In this document: positions 13,032 to 27,429 of the stretch, piece after piece | How the letters are laid out: each line of letters opens with the position of its first letter | How positions within the stretch are numbered: the first letter of the stretch is position 1 | NCBI GenBank assembly: GCA_002914845.1 | Contig: JXTC01000099.1 | Coordinates: forward strand, 453,121-517,120 | Origin: Trema orientale | Lineage: Eukaryota > Streptophyta > Magnoliopsida > Rosales > Cannabaceae | DNA length: 64,000 bases | Direction: 5' to 3' | Translations under genes and position numbers: made by a program | Notes under the pieces: model-generated | Databases searched by the model: none | What the model saw: the letters and a program-made list of their open reading frames with translations, nothing else | Told to the model about the DNA's origin: nothing

Positions 13032-14952
13032 ATTCCACAAGGGTAAACATACGAAGGAATCAGATCCTTCAATGCCGGCTCGTTTTGATTTCTCACTTAA
13101 AAAGTCTAAAGAAGAGTAAAGTAGTGACATTTTATTCTTAAGGGTCGAGATCTCAAGGACACGTTTTTGTGAAATATACAAGGACACGTTAACAAACTGG
13201 ACAAAGAGTCCAAGACTACATAACAAAATCAGGTTGGCATGAAAGAAACGTCCGACCTGTTAAAAGCAACTCAAAGCATATTCTGTAGAAATTCGGAACT
13301 AATACCCTGACCACCACAGTAAAATTTGACAAGCATATCTTATATATTGGGTCTTTTGAAAAACAATAACCAAATAATAAACCATTATCACCATTAAAGA
13401 TTCTTGGTCAATATTGGATTCTAAAAGCATGCCAAAACTGGTAGAAAGGAGTTGGCACGAGAGTACAAAAACTTGATAAAAGAACAAAATGCCACGTTAG
13501 CCATGATCTTTTTTTTTCTCCCCCGAAAGAGTGTCATGTAATTAATCTTCTTGTTTTGGATTTAAGCCATGAGGGTATGGAACATGCTTACAGGCACTAG
13601 CTTAGAAATTTAATGCAACTAAAGAAGAATCAAGCACGAGGGAAGGCAACGTTACATGAGCAGTGCGTGAAATACTTGTCGGAGTAACGAAGTGTATTGT
13701 AACAAAGCAACCTGTGTGTGCCAAGCATGAATGTCATGTCAAAAGAAGAAAACTACAATGGCTGGCTCTCGAAGTTTTTTTCAAAAGTAACGACTGTGTT
13801 TCCTTACTCCATTACATGTAGTGACTCGAAAACGAAAATATTGGTATATTGAAGGGATGAAAATCGGAAAGAACAGGCAATTCAACACAGAACCTCATAG
13901 TTAGTGTATAAGACACCACACTGGAATCCGAGGCTTCCACAGATTTTGACTCATATTGAAGCTTAAACATGCTAACTTGCAAAAGAAACGTAATATCATC
14001 CAGAACATCAAGTTGTCTGATTGACTAATAATAGATGGTAAAAAGTGCAGGAAATGTGAATTAGTCAGATATTGTCAATCACCTAAATGCTAGACCAAAA
14101 GAATCAAATGTACAAGCAGGCTACTTCACTTTGGAAAAAATTTATAGTCAAACATTATTGCAAGCTCAAGAAAGCCAGGCTAGGCTAGCTTAACATAAAT
14201 CAATACTAATTGTTCTTCTCTAGGAGTAATTTGGGACACAATCACTTTCCTATGAAATGTACAAGGAGGCTACTTCACTTTGGAAAAAGGTTCTAGTCAG
14301 AGAACATTATTACAAGCTCAAAACGAGAGAGAGAGAGAGAGGCTAGCTTAAGTACTTGACATAAGCTCAATACTATTACTAGTTCTTTTCAAAGATAAAA
14401 GTCTTTTTATATTTTTTTCGATTAAACTCCTTTACGGGCCGTGTTTCTTAGCTCTTCAACTCGGATAAAGCTTAGGGACACATAAGATCAAGTGGTGAAA
14501 AACAGGCCAACAACAAAAGCATCATCTCGATGTAAATGTGAAACTTATAAGAGAACACTTAATTTAGGGAAGCTATAATAAATATATAAAATCGACAGGT
14601 AGAAGTACTACATCATAATCAACCGTACTCAATTATGCCATTGCTAGTCAAGTATTCACCTTCTCCCCAAATAAACTCTTAACATTAATCTTACAGTCAT
14701 AAACATAAATGGTGGCCACTATGAGCGACACAAATCAACTTCGGACCATCCAATAAACATGAGGAGAACACAGTCTAAATCGACCAGTGAAACAAAAATG
14801 CTAAACAACATATAATAAATACCTAAAGAGTAACACCACATATCCAAAAGGAAAACCTGGTGATCTAGACGGTAAAAGCCAATCCAAAGCCATAGATTTT
14901 CCTTGCTCAACCCGAGATTCTCTTCTATGTCTAACCTTCTATTCCCTCCAAA
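13032..14952. other. Non-coding interval downstream of the translocator gene
   Basis: The right part (about 14.5-14.95 kb) probably contains the 3' UTR of the minus-strand translocator gene. A diverged direct duplication lies at 14110-14220 and 14259-14391. No gene is supported. Confidence 0.45.
14110..14391. repeat. Diverged direct duplication, two copies
   Basis: Copy A (14110-14220) and copy B (14259-14391) both begin GTACAAG(C/G)AGGCTACTTC, run through a CATTATT(G/A)CAAGCTCAA segment and GGCTAGCTTAA, and end near ACT(A/T)...TTCTTTTC. Copy B also holds a short GA microsatellite. Confidence 0.65.
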
Positions 14953-16002
14953 TCAATTCTGGGTTTCGCTCTTCCTTCCACTCCCATCAGTTTCCCTCTC
15001 CTCAAGCAACCTACCAGCCTCCTCATCAGCCTGCTGAGCCTTCTTCTGAGCCTCTGCAGCCTTAAGACCCTGCAACTTCGAATGGTTGTAATAGGCAACA
15101 CCCAAGAACGCCAATCCATACCCGAACAAATTGATGGGTGTCACAGTATCCTTAATCACAGACCAAGAGAAGGCGATCAAGAGCCAATCTTTCACCACAC
15201 CAGCCACGTTCATGGTCAACGCGGAAGTCTTCCCAACAAGCAAAAACACGGCGAGATTCAGCGCGAAAGCGCAGAGCGAATTCGTCCCGAAAATGGCGAA
15301 ATCCAAATGGAAACTGGACGTATCCCTCAACAAGGGGTACTCCACGATCACCCAAGGAACGCACAAGAACGCGAAGCAACAAGGCGCGACGTAGTAAAGC
15401 GAAGTAATGGGGTTCAAGCTAATACCCTTGGCATTAAGCAGAATCTGAATCAAAACCAACCTGGTGGCCTCAAAAGCCACGGCCAGGAGCTGCAACATAA
15501 CCCCCCAGGAATCGAATTTGGCCTCGCCGTAAGCCGCGATCGCCACCCCGATCGAGATCGAGACCATGTTGAGCATGGTCTCGGACTTGAAAGCGTCCTT
15601 CTTGAAGAGAACCCCAATGGAGTAGACGGCGACGGGCATGAGGGCCTTGAGCATCTGAATAAACGACACAGAGAGGTAAATGTAAGCGGAATTGGAGAAC
15701 CAGAGAGAGAGGGAGTAGAGAAGACCGATCGGGACGACGGACTGGAAGTAGAGCTCGCGGGACATGGAAACGGGCTCGACGAGCTTGAAGACCCGGACGA
15801 GGAGGTAGGCTATGGAGGAGCAGAAGGCCATGTGGATCATGGTGAGGGAGATGGGGAATGGCCAATTGTACATCTTACGGTCGAGGATGTACTTGTTGTA
15901 GACGATGACGGTGAAGCTGAGGAAGATCCAGATCGCGACATAGGCGTAGGAGAGGAGGACCTTCTTCACCACGCCCTCCGATAAAGCTCCGCCTTTCCCC
16001 AT
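14953..16002 (-). CDS. Probable sugar-phosphate/phosphate translocator (TPT/DMT family)
   Basis: An intact, intronless 349-residue reading frame on the minus strand, starting [10 protein letters not shown]. It closely resembles, from memory, the Arabidopsis group annotated as probable sugar phosphate/phosphate translocators (At2g25520, At4g32390, At5g25400 and relatives, about 350 residues). It has about ten hydrophobic segments and an EamA/TPT region from roughly residue 16 to 305. Recognisable blocks are [60 protein letters not shown] and [17 protein letters not shown]. The tail is hydrophilic and rich in K, Q and E ([20 protein letters not shown]). The family exchanges phosphorylated sugars or nucleotide sugars across endomembranes; the substrate of this subgroup is not established. 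The start fits the family N terminus. GC content is clearly higher than in the flanks, and the length is complete. Confidence 0.93.
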   Translation of the reverse strand: MGKGGALSEGVVKKVLLSYAYVAIWIFLSFTVIVYNKYILDRKMYNWPFPISLTMIHMAFCSSIAYLLVRVFKLVEPVSMSRELYFQSVVPIGLLYSLSLWFSNSAYIYLSVSFIQMLKALMPVAVYSIGVLFKKDAFKSETMLNMVSISIGVAIAAYGEAKFDSWGVMLQLLAVAFEATRLVLIQILLNAKGISLNPITSLYYVAPCCFAFLCVPWVIVEYPLLRDTSSFHLDFAIFGTNSLCAFALNLAVFLLVGKTSALTMNVAGVVKDWLLIAFSWSVIKDTVTPINLFGYGLAFLGVAYYNHSKLQGLKAAEAQKKAQQADEEAGRLLEERETDGSGRKSETQN

Positions 16003-16020
16003 TTTTTCACAGTGGAGAAT

Positions 16021-16056
16021 CCTTAACCCTAACCCTAACCCTAACCCTAACTCTAG
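16021..16056 (-). promoter_or_regulatory. TTAGGG-type repeat in the translocator leader
   Basis: The plus strand carries four perfect CCCTAA units with a CCTTAA variant before and a CTCTAG variant after. On the transcribed minus strand this gives GGGTTAGGGTTAGGGTTAGGG-type sequence about 19 bases upstream of the ATG, so a transcript starting beyond it would contain four GGG runs separated by UUA. Plant telo-box elements (AAACCCTA) are known near promoters of growth genes. This run has the 6-bp rather than the usual plant 7-bp telomere unit. Confidence 0.7.
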
Positions 16057-16099
16057 ATTTGAATCCGAATTTGGGGATTAAATGAGAGGATTAGGGTGG

Positions 16100-16330
16100 A
16101 GTGGTGGAGGTGGTGGTGGTGGTGGTGGAAGGCGCAGAGAGAGAGATTTTGTATGTTTTCTGGGGTAGGAGGATTCCTATGGGGGAGAAGACTTTTGAAT
16201 TAGTAAGAGATGGAGCTTTCAACAGCTTCAGACTTATCAGTGTGATTTGGGCTTTAAAAGATGGGCTTTTTGATCTTTTTTTTTTTTCTGGATTTATTAA
16301 AAAAGGACACATTTTTTTATGAAACAAAAA
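16100..16330 (-). promoter_or_regulatory. Likely 5' leader/promoter of the translocator gene
   Basis: It contains a (GGT)n microsatellite at about 16104-16128 (ACC repeats in the transcript sense) and a GAGAGA/TCTC tract. Both are common in plant 5' UTRs. The transcription start is not identifiable by eye. Confidence 0.4.
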
Positions 16331-16373
16331 AGGTTTTAATCGCTAAAAAAAAAAAACACCCTGAAATTATGAG

Positions 16374-16908
16374 GTCATGTTTGGTACACTAAATAAGATA
16401 TTAAACAAAATACTATGTTTGGATATGCTTTTGTATTATACTATTTAATATGATATTAAAATTTAATACAATACGGAGACTATTTATCTAATATGGAAAA
16501 AATATGTATATACAGTGTATTATAATATTGACTCTCATTATTTTCTCTCTCATCACTTTCTCTTTGTCTATTTTCTCTCTCATCTATTTCTCTCTCATCC
16601 ATTTCTCTCTCTTTCTTTTTATAAGTAGTATTTTTCTAAATATTTTTAAAATGATAATTTTTCAAAAATTGAAATTAGAAAGTGGTATTTTTGAAAAATA
16701 ACTTTTGTATTCTATAATTGGTATTTTTCAAAATAATTTTTTTCAAATGGTATTTTTATAAATTTCTTTTAAAAGTGGTATTTTTCAAAAATTAACTTTT
16801 GCTACAATATTTTAATGCAGTGCAAAATCAAACATTGTATTGTAATAGAATAATACAATACAATCCAATACAATATATCACAATACAATACGGCGTACCA
16901 AACATAAT
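16374..16908. mobile_element. MITE-like element with TCATGTTTGGTAC ends
   Basis: The left end is TCATGTTTGGTACACT; the right end, reverse-complemented, is TTATGTTTGGTACGCCG, and both subtermini are rich in TATTGTATT/AATACAATA motifs. Similar AATACAATAC...GCACCAAACGTGA sequence recurs near 34.85-34.89 kb. Non-coding, and no clear target duplication seen. Confidence 0.45.
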
Positions 16909-18957
16909 AACTGTTCAAAATTATTTTTAATAAATTTTAATTGTTTATCAACAGAAATAAGATAGCATTAATTCGGATTCTGTGTTTAGTGTGAATTTTC
17001 TGATCAATTTAGACACTGAATGTTGATATTTGTGGACATTTTAAATATAGAGAGTATAATTTTGTGTAGACCAGAAGATATGGTTAAAATTGGCAAAATG
17101 CAATGCTTTAGGGGTTTTTTTTGCGGTTATCTTAGTTAAATTAAGATTAATCTAAAGAATAAAAATAAATAAAAACTTGAGAGAGGCTGATTGCCATTTT
17201 GGTGACTGGTTGTAGTATTTTGGATTAGAACTCATACATCTCTAGATTAGGAGGAAATATAATTATTATCAGGACTATGCTTGTAATTAATTTATTTTTA
17301 GCTTTTAAATAATAACTCGAGTCTCATTTTAATATCTAATCTTCAGATGGTATCACATTTAGTCGCCAAATATGTTGTTTTCTCTCGATTTTGGCTTCTA
17401 TATTAGATTGTTACTCGAGTATCAACTGGATATATTCACAAAGAAGAGTGTTAGTACCGCTCTCTTTTCAACTCTCCAATTTTACTGTTTAACATATATA
17501 ATGATTTGTATCCAAACAGTGGAAGTGAAAAAAGAGAATGAAGTTAGTACTCATTTTTTACAAATTAGAGAGCATAATAGGATTTTAAATATTATTTAAG
17601 ATTTAATGGCTAAAACTAAGACTACCCTTTTTTTATTAGCTAATTGATCAAGATATTGCTTAATAACTTAAATAATTTTTTTTGAGCAACATAAATAATT
17701 TTCTAATTTATGCTTTTGCAGAGGAAATGTTGGCGGCGAAAGATTTGGTATTGCTCAGTTGTGCAAAAGATTTGGTATTGATCCACATACAGAAGGCATT
17801 GAAATTGGGAGATTTGCATAATTAATGCTTTTTAGACATTTCCAAATTGAACTTCTTCTTTTTAAAAAAAAAAAAGAAAAAAGAAAAGTGGAATAGAACA
17901 GGCATTGATAGCTACAATCTCATTAAGAATTTTTATCTATCAGAAAGGGGGGGGGGGGGAAATCTCATTAAGAACGAATAAGGTTGTTTAAAAAATAACA
18001 TATAACAAGAATTGATATGCAATTATTATGTTGATTGTTAATAAGGCAAAAGTTCTGAAAATAGCTTGTTGGATTCTGCTTTAATTTAGGCTTTTGCTTT
18101 TGCTGGCACTTTACTTGGCAATTCAAAATCCTAATGAAGTTAAATCCTAAACAAGAGATTGTACCAATCAATTATTTTCCTTGTAAAACTAGGCCTACCC
18201 TAATTTGGCAAAATGACCCTTAAAATATATCAGATCTTCAGAATTTTCTTGAAAGGAAAACTTTTACAAAAGAACTTAAGATTGAATTGGTTATCTCCAT
18301 TACCTACCAACCAACTCGTCAAATCGTTCAACTAATAAGACTGTTGCACATATCATATGCCAAAAAAGGAATATGACTATTCATTTTCAACGTTACTTCA
18401 TCCAACTTTCGAAATGAGAATTCGAATTGATCAAAGGCTAACAGAGTTTAGTTGCTAGTATAATTGTAGTATTTGATATGTCTATGATAATTGAGAGATT
18501 ACTGCTATTCAAATCCAACACCATCAAATTAGCATGATTCACACGTTAAAGTCTTATTGTTAGGACTAATTATTATCAGTATGTATGCTCGAACACTAGA
18601 ACTTATCATCAATTCTATTTCTTTTAGCTATCACCATAAATACATTGCCACATATAGATTTTGATGATTCAAGTTTGTGCTACAAAAATATCAAATTTAG
18701 GTGTAGACTGTTGACTATAAAACTGGTCTTCTAAGTTAGGCAAAGTAAACAGATATTGGTTCGCAATTAGAGGCGAAGACTCGGCAAAGTGACAGTTTCC
18801 TTGCGTGCCTGAATTTTTTTCCACGTGGGACTCTCTTTTCTTTGGTTTGGACTTTCATATGGAAGTTGCCAATGCTGAGTTTGCCGACTAACTAAAGTTC
18901 AAAACCATTTCCAAATTCCACCTTCCTTGAGACATTCAATTTGTTAAATCTTAAATG
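16909..18957. other. Non-coding AT-rich interval
   Basis: No gene is supported. A short GC-richer patch at about 17719-17820 (ATGTTGGCGGCGAAAGATTT onward, with a repeated GAAAGATTTGGTATTG motif) looks exon-like after a TTTGCAG acceptor-like site but is isolated. Confidence 0.4.
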
Positions 18958-19819
18958 CAAGGATTAAAATATGGAAATCGATGTTGAGGTTTTATTTTAT
19001 GATAATATCAAAGGTATTGTTAATGTTAAAGAATATTTTAAGGGAATACCAAAATTTGTCTTAAAACACAAAATTTTCAAGAAAAGTTCTAAAAAATGCT
19101 AAAATAAGTGATATTGCATAATTTATACTATTTTTATAAAAATAAAAACTATTTATATTTTACAAGACTATAAAATATACGTATATAGTAGAAAAATATC
19201 TGAATTTTATTTTATAGAACAATTTTAAAATTAGAATACATATCACACTATTTTATTTAATACATCTCATATAAATACCTTACAAATTATAACTCTAGTT
19301 CTAAATTACGTTGAAAATAAATAAAAATCTTTGATAATATAGAACAGTTTAAATACATTCAATATCAAAACGAGTTTCTATGAGGTTAAAAGTCATAAGA
19401 GAAATTCCCGTCTTGGTCCAAAATTTCTTTCAAAGGTCACAAGAGTCCCTTGCAGGGATTACAAATATTCTTATTAAATACAGGTAATTTTAAAACTTTT
19501 CCGACATATTGTAGAGAGAATTATGATTTATTTTTATATTCTTTACTACCATTTTCTATTGAAAAAAAAATGAAAAAAAAAGAAGACTTAGAAAAAAAGT
19601 TAAACATTTCTATCGATATTTCAAAATGTTGTCGTGACAATGTCCATAAATATCTCGATATAAGCTCATTTCTTACCTACATTTTATCGATATCAAATAA
19701 CCTCGACATTGTTGATATTTTATGGATATTTCATAGATACACGATAAAAAATATCTTTCCACTCCATATCGATATCGAGACTTCAAAATACGAATATTAT
19801 CATAATATTTTAATCCTTG
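18958..19819. mobile_element. Candidate TIR element with CAAGGATTAAAATAT ends
   Basis: CAAGGATTAAAATAT at 18958 is repeated in inverted form at the right (ATATTTTAATCCTTG ending at 19819). The interior contains several ATCGAT/TCGATATC motifs on both sides. The open frame across the right half has no recognisable domain. No convincing target duplication, so the boundaries are provisional. Confidence 0.4.
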
Positions 19820-20048
19820 GTTAAATGATTACCTTTTTTTTCTCTTACTTTAAAACTATATTTATTGATAACGGTAATAGGGATGCGAATAAGAATGTTA
19901 TCATGTAACTTGTACACTTAAAGAAATAAATTTTAAAGAATTCCTTACATTATACGTATAGTTAAATTGAGAAGATACGACCAAAGTTTTGATTCTTTCT
20001 TATTCTTTATTTTTTTCACTTTTTATCTATAGTCTTATATTTTATTTA

Positions 20049-20555
20049 GGATAAATAACTTAATTAGTCCCTAAATTAAATAGAAAAGCTCACTTTGGCC
20101 TTTAAACTTTAAATTACGCTGTATTTGTCTTTAAATTATTAAAAATATTTCATTTTAATCTTTTTTTACTATATATTTTATTTGATTCTTATTAGAATAA
20201 GTACATAAGTTATATTTCTCATTCTGTGTTAGTGATTTTAACAAAACGTTATATTTTGGATAATTTTATGTTGCATTATTGTCCGATTTATATTTAATTT
20301 TTGTTTAACCAATCATTTTTAAATTACTTTAATTTAGTTTTTAATATCTTTATATTGATGAACTATGCTTCTAAATATGAAATAATTACAATAGAATAGC
20401 AAATGTGTTTTGTGTGCTCATTTTGTTAAGAATAAAATGAAATAAATAACAAAAATGAAACTCGTTTAATAGGCTAAGGATTAAAATAACGTAATTTAAA
20501 ATTTAAAGACCAAAATGAGACTTTTCTTATAATTTAGAGAGCATAGTCATCTATC
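20049..20555. mobile_element. Foldback element with TIRs of about 80 bp
   Basis: The left arm starts GGATAAATAACTTAATTAG and passes through CTTTAAACTTTAAATTACG. The right arm, reverse-complemented, starts GATAGATGACTATGCTCTC and passes through CTTTAAATTTTAAATTACG. The long imperfect TIR and lack of coding resemble plant Mutator-type foldback MITEs. I saw no exact 9-bp duplication, so the class is unproven. Confidence 0.5.
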
Positions 20556-22000
20556 ATTTTCTTTATGTTTCATTTAAAATTTATGGAATGAAAGTATTAT
20601 CCTTTTTTAGGTTTGTAGAAACATTTAAAAGCCATATTAATAGTTAAACAAAAAACCATCTTTTGTTAGGTTGGAATATAAAACGTATCAAAATAAATTA
20701 TACTGAATTGAAACATGAATAAGAACGTATAATGTTATCCAGAGTGATAATATCTTTTCACTAAATGCTTTAAATGAAGACTACCTAAGATAATTTTTTT
20801 ATTTAAAAAAAAAAAAAAGAAAACTCTCTTTGTTTTTCTAGACAAAAATCAAGGGACCGTAGGCTTTTATAGACATAAAGCTATTCGCTTTTCATAATGA
20901 CATGTACTCAACATGAATTATTAAGGCAAAGGTAATCCAATTCTAATTCTGTACATCCAATTAAAATTAGCAGATCTCAAGTTCTACACCAATTTCAGGA
21001 TAAATATTTTTCAGTCGGTGGATTAATTGGAACATGAAAATTCATGTGCTAAAAATTTTGAATTTTTTTTTTTTTGTTTTTTTGGTTTGTAGGAATGCAT
21101 GACTGATATTAAAATTTTGGTTGGAAACATCCTTCACGTTGACTTTTCAAAAACTACATTCTCCCACTAAAAAAAATAGAGAGGATACAATGAATCATTC
21201 CTTGCAAAAAAAAGTGCAAAATTTTCAAGTGAGATGCCCATTGGGATTCCTAGAAGCCCTTGGATCAATAACTCATCTTTGATCAGAGGGCTGAATAATC
21301 AAGAATGATATCATAAAGTAAGGATGTTAATAGAGAAAGAATAAAGTAACATTGATTGGGTCCACAAAGAAAGGAACATCATAATTCTTTCCACAGCTAA
21401 TTAGTCCCACTCTTATGGCTCCATGGTGGCCTTAGATTGAGACCACCAGTCCTAGAATCATAGTGGACCTAAAACCATACTCTCCAAAAGTCTTTCTTTT
21501 CTGTCTTTGTTAAAATTGGCCTATACTATCCAAACCACAATCTCTCTCTCTCATTCTCAAAATTATTATTTTTATTTTTAAATAGGAAAAAATTATTCTT
21601 TTGTGTTGTTTCTTTTCCACTCTTACCCCCAAAAAAAAAAGTTTCTTTTCCATTTTCTGGAAATAAAAAATCCATTATTTCTTTGTTATGTGCATATACA
21701 GTCACCACTCTCTCTCTCTCTCTCTCTCTTTTTCATTCAGGTCCAGTCACATTCACAATCACACCCACTCAGCAAAAAACAAGTGAGCTAATAATTATAG
21801 CAGTTGATACATTCATTCCGTGACCTCCATTTTAAAACCCAAAAAAATAAAATAAAATAAACCCAGCACGGAGAGAAAGATCCTCCTTGAACACTTTCCC
21901 AAGAACCCATTTTGGCTCTCTCTTTCTCCATCCAAGTGTATAGAGTCATATATGTTTTTCTCTGCTAAGTAATAAAGAGTTGCTTTTTTTTTTTTTCCTC
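20556..22000. promoter_or_regulatory. Upstream region and leader of the GlcAT14-type gene
   Basis: It is AT-rich, with a CT microsatellite at about 21706-21730 and a second CT tract near 21540. Such tracts are typical of plant leaders. The pyrimidine run TTGCTTTTTTT to CCTC directly precedes the ATG at 22001. The transcription start is not determined. Confidence 0.4.
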
Positions 22001-24716
<2,716 letters not shown>

Positions 24717-25767
24717 GATCTAAAGAAGACCAAGAAATGCACCAACGCACCATACTTATACCTAGTAACCAGGGCAGGAAATTGCCATCAGTATAACTAA
24801 TAATGGATAAGCCCTGGCTAGACATATAGCAAACCATAGGGATTTAGCGGGTAAGGAAAATAGCGCTAAGTTTTATAGAATACGATATTCTTGTAGCTCA
24901 AAATCTGAAAGTGTAGTTAAATGAATAATTTTTTTGTTCACATAATTACTAAAGGTTAAAATATCATGCTTCACCTATTTGCTTGATGTATTGTGGAAAT
25001 GTTTTGTTTACAGGCCTGTCAGATCCATGGATGAAAGATTGTTTCCATCGTGTGAATCGTCCATCTTTATCTTTGATAGATTTCTTCTTTGAAGTTGTTG
25101 CATATATTGTTATGAAAAAATATCAGAAAACCATTTATGCATCTGTGATCTGAGGTAAGTATCATTGGTTGCTCAATTATATCAGTTATTTCAGTGCCAC
25201 AGTTGTGCTTACGAGGCTATAGAGTTCTCATTGGCTCACTGGAGAGGGCTTTGCAGATGAGGCTAAGTTTTGGGCTGCAATGAATGTCTTTTATCTTGCT
25301 TAGATTTTGGTTGGCACGACTTGTGTTAGAAACTTATTTTTTGAATTGTAATTCTAAAAAAGTTCCTGGAGAATTAGCAATGGTTAATTTTAGAGTTTTA
25401 AGCTTGAAAGACAAAAATGATTTCCTTGTACTGCTCCGTACAGAGAAGCCAATTTTGTTGCTGATAATGACTTGGTCATTGGTCTTGAACAGGAATAGAT
25501 TTTTGGTGGTTCTCGGCTCCTAATCCTTTTATTCTTAATATTTACATTATTCCTCATTGTGGATGACTTCATTCAATAATAACATTACCTACTGGATATT
25601 TCAGTGTGCGCACGAGTCAAGTTAATGCATATACTACGTATGAATCTTGGCGCTCAAACTGCATTATTTTCTATCCTCTTTTGGTAACAGAATGAAGAAT
25701 CAATCGATATAATTTATACAGGATTCAACCCTTAAATGCTTGCTGCAGAAATAATTGTACGCTATGA
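24717..25767. other. 3' UTR and spacer between convergent genes
   Basis: The 3' UTR of the GlcAT14-type gene likely occupies the left part, with AATAAT-like signals near 24.94 kb. A TTTACAG/GCCTGTCAG acceptor-like site at about 25.01 kb may mark a spliced 3' UTR. Nothing codes convincingly on either strand. The minus-strand PPR gene ends at 25768, so the two genes converge here. Confidence 0.4.
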
Positions 25768-27429
25768 TTATATATTATGCAATAATACATCATGAGACAT
25801 TACATCCTCCAAATACACCATTTTGAAAAAAGAATCAAGTATCTTAAATATTTCCTGTGCTTGCGGATGGCAAAGGTCACCAGCAAGGAACTCTTCAAAC
25901 ACACCATTGACCTCTATCACACTGCATCCTGGCTGCTTCAACATCCCAGATTTCGAAATCATTTTTCGGACTCCCTTTGCCTGCATTTCCCAGCCAGCTT
26001 CTCTATACATATTATAAGAAAGAACATGAGCACCACAATCAGCTATCCCCATATCAGCTAGCTTTTTCCAAACTCGGTTCCCGACCTCAACCTTCCCATA
26101 AACTCTGCAAGCTCCTAGTAAAGCTCCCCACACGTTGGCATCCCACCCTTCAAATCCTCCCATCTTCTCCTCTATGAACTTCTCAGCCTCTTCTACCATT
26201 CCTGCTCTAGCCAAAAGGTCAACAACACAAGCATGGTGTTCACGCTGGGGTTTAACCCCATAAATGGTGCCCATTTCATCGAATAAGTTAAGGCCCTCAT
26301 TAACCATTTTTGCATGCGTACATGCAGTAAGAACAGCAATGAATGTGGTTTCTGTAGGTTGAACCCTATCTATAGTCATTTTGTCAAAAAACTCAAGTGA
26401 TTTCCTTGCATTCCCATTCAAAGAGAGCCCAGTAATCATAGCATTCCAAGCTTCAACATCCTTATTCACAATTCCCTCAAAAACTGCTAAAGCTGATTCC
26501 AGAAAGCCACATTTTGAGTACATATCAACCAACGCCGTGGCCAAGATCGGATTAGCATCGAGCTTGTTCCGCTTAGCATAGGAGTGGACCCATATTCCTT
26601 GCATTACAGCACCAAGATGAGCACAAGCAGTAAGAACACTAACAAGAACTGCTTCGTTCGGCTTAGTGGATACTTCTTGCATTTGCCCAAATAAACAGAG
26701 CACCTCTTTAAAGTCACTCACACGAGAATACGCAGCCATCATGGCACTCCAAGATACGGCATTTCTCTCAGGCATTTCATCAAACAACTCTCGCGCTTTC
26801 TCAACCTCACCCATTTTCCCATACCCATCAACCATCGTCGTCCACAAAACCACGTCTTTCTTATGACAATTATCAAACAAAAGCCGACCAGTACCCATTT
26901 CACAAACCGAAGAGTAAAACTCAATAAGAGCACTATTCACAAAAGGGTCATCACGAAAACCAAATTTAACGACATGGGCATGAACCAAACGACCAATAAT
27001 AAGCTTCGTCGAACCCGGGACGAGAATGGTACAAGCTTTCATCAATGGCGGGAAAGTGTAGTGATTAGCAGCGAGCCCATAATCCAACATGTCCAAATAG
27101 CACAAAACAGAGTCCAGCGGCGAACTCGTTCGAACGTAACCTCTGATCATGGAGTTGTACATAAAGACGTTTCGATGGCGAAGATGGTCGAAGATTGAGC
27201 GAGCGTAGGAAAAGAATGACCCATCGCCGGAAGTAGCGGCGGCGGAAAGCACTGGCCCGACGGGGAATGGGTTTTCCGGCGAGGAAGATTTCAGGACATG
27301 GGCATGGATTTGCTTGAGCTGCTTTAAGGTTTTGCATTTTTGCGAGAGGGAAATAATAAGGTGGTGGGTTTTGACGTTGTTTTGAATCATATGCAATGAA
27401 GGGTATCTTTTGGAATGAGCTTTGATCAA
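25768..27429 (-). CDS. Pentatricopeptide repeat protein, PLS class, E/E+ type
   Basis: An intact, intronless 553-residue minus-strand frame. After a short presequence-like N terminus comes KQLKQIHAHVLKS, the usual opening of plant combinatorial PPR proteins. A row of P, L and S motifs follows, with typical blocks such as NVFMYNSMIRGYVR, DVVLWTTMVDGYGKMGEVEK, NAVSWSAMMAAYSR, VLTACAHLGAVMQGIWVHSY and DVEAWNAMITGLSLNG. The C terminus has E and E+ type motifs (VWGALLGACRVYGKVEVGN, GCSVIEVNGVFEEFLAGD, HPQAQEI) and no DYW deaminase domain. Such proteins act in mitochondria or plastids, usually as site-specific RNA-editing factors that recruit a deaminase in trans. The target RNA and the exact organelle cannot be read here. 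Residue 14 is an alternative methionine. Confidence 0.95.
   Translation of the reverse strand: MIKAHSKRYPSLHMIQNNVKTHHLIISLSQKCKTLKQLKQIHAHVLKSSSPENPFPVGPVLSAAATSGDGSFFSYARSIFDHLRHRNVFMYNSMIRGYVRTSSPLDSVLCYLDMLDYGLAANHYTFPPLMKACTILVPGSTKLIIGRLVHAHVVKFGFRDDPFVNSALIEFYSSVCEMGTGRLLFDNCHKKDVVLWTTMVDGYGKMGEVEKARELFDEMPERNAVSWSAMMAAYSRVSDFKEVLCLFGQMQEVSTKPNEAVLVSVLTACAHLGAVMQGIWVHSYAKRNKLDANPILATALVDMYSKCGFLESALAVFEGIVNKDVEAWNAMITGLSLNGNARKSLEFFDKMTIDRVQPTETTFIAVLTACTHAKMVNEGLNLFDEMGTIYGVKPQREHHACVVDLLARAGMVEEAEKFIEEKMGGFEGWDANVWGALLGACRVYGKVEVGNRVWKKLADMGIADCGAHVLSYNMYREAGWEMQAKGVRKMISKSGMLKQPGCSVIEVNGVFEEFLAGDLCHPQAQEIFKILDSFFKMVYLEDVMSHDVLLHNI

Noticed and set aside
15082-15984. A 300-codon plus-strand frame opposite the translocator gene
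   Set aside because: It is the antisense shadow of a well-supported membrane protein gene. Its composition (rich in E, G, D, H and R) reflects antisense codons and no domain is recognisable.
17714-17820. Exon-like patch after a TTTGCAG acceptor-like site
   Set aside because: It is isolated, with no partner exon or recognisable protein, and is partly an internal duplication of GAAAGATTTGGTATTG. It may be a captured scrap but cannot be supported.
19450-19824. 124-codon frame (KKEDLEKKLNISIDISKC...) as a gene
   Set aside because: It lies inside a candidate TIR element, is lysine- and isoleucine-rich from AT bias, and shows no domain or splice context.
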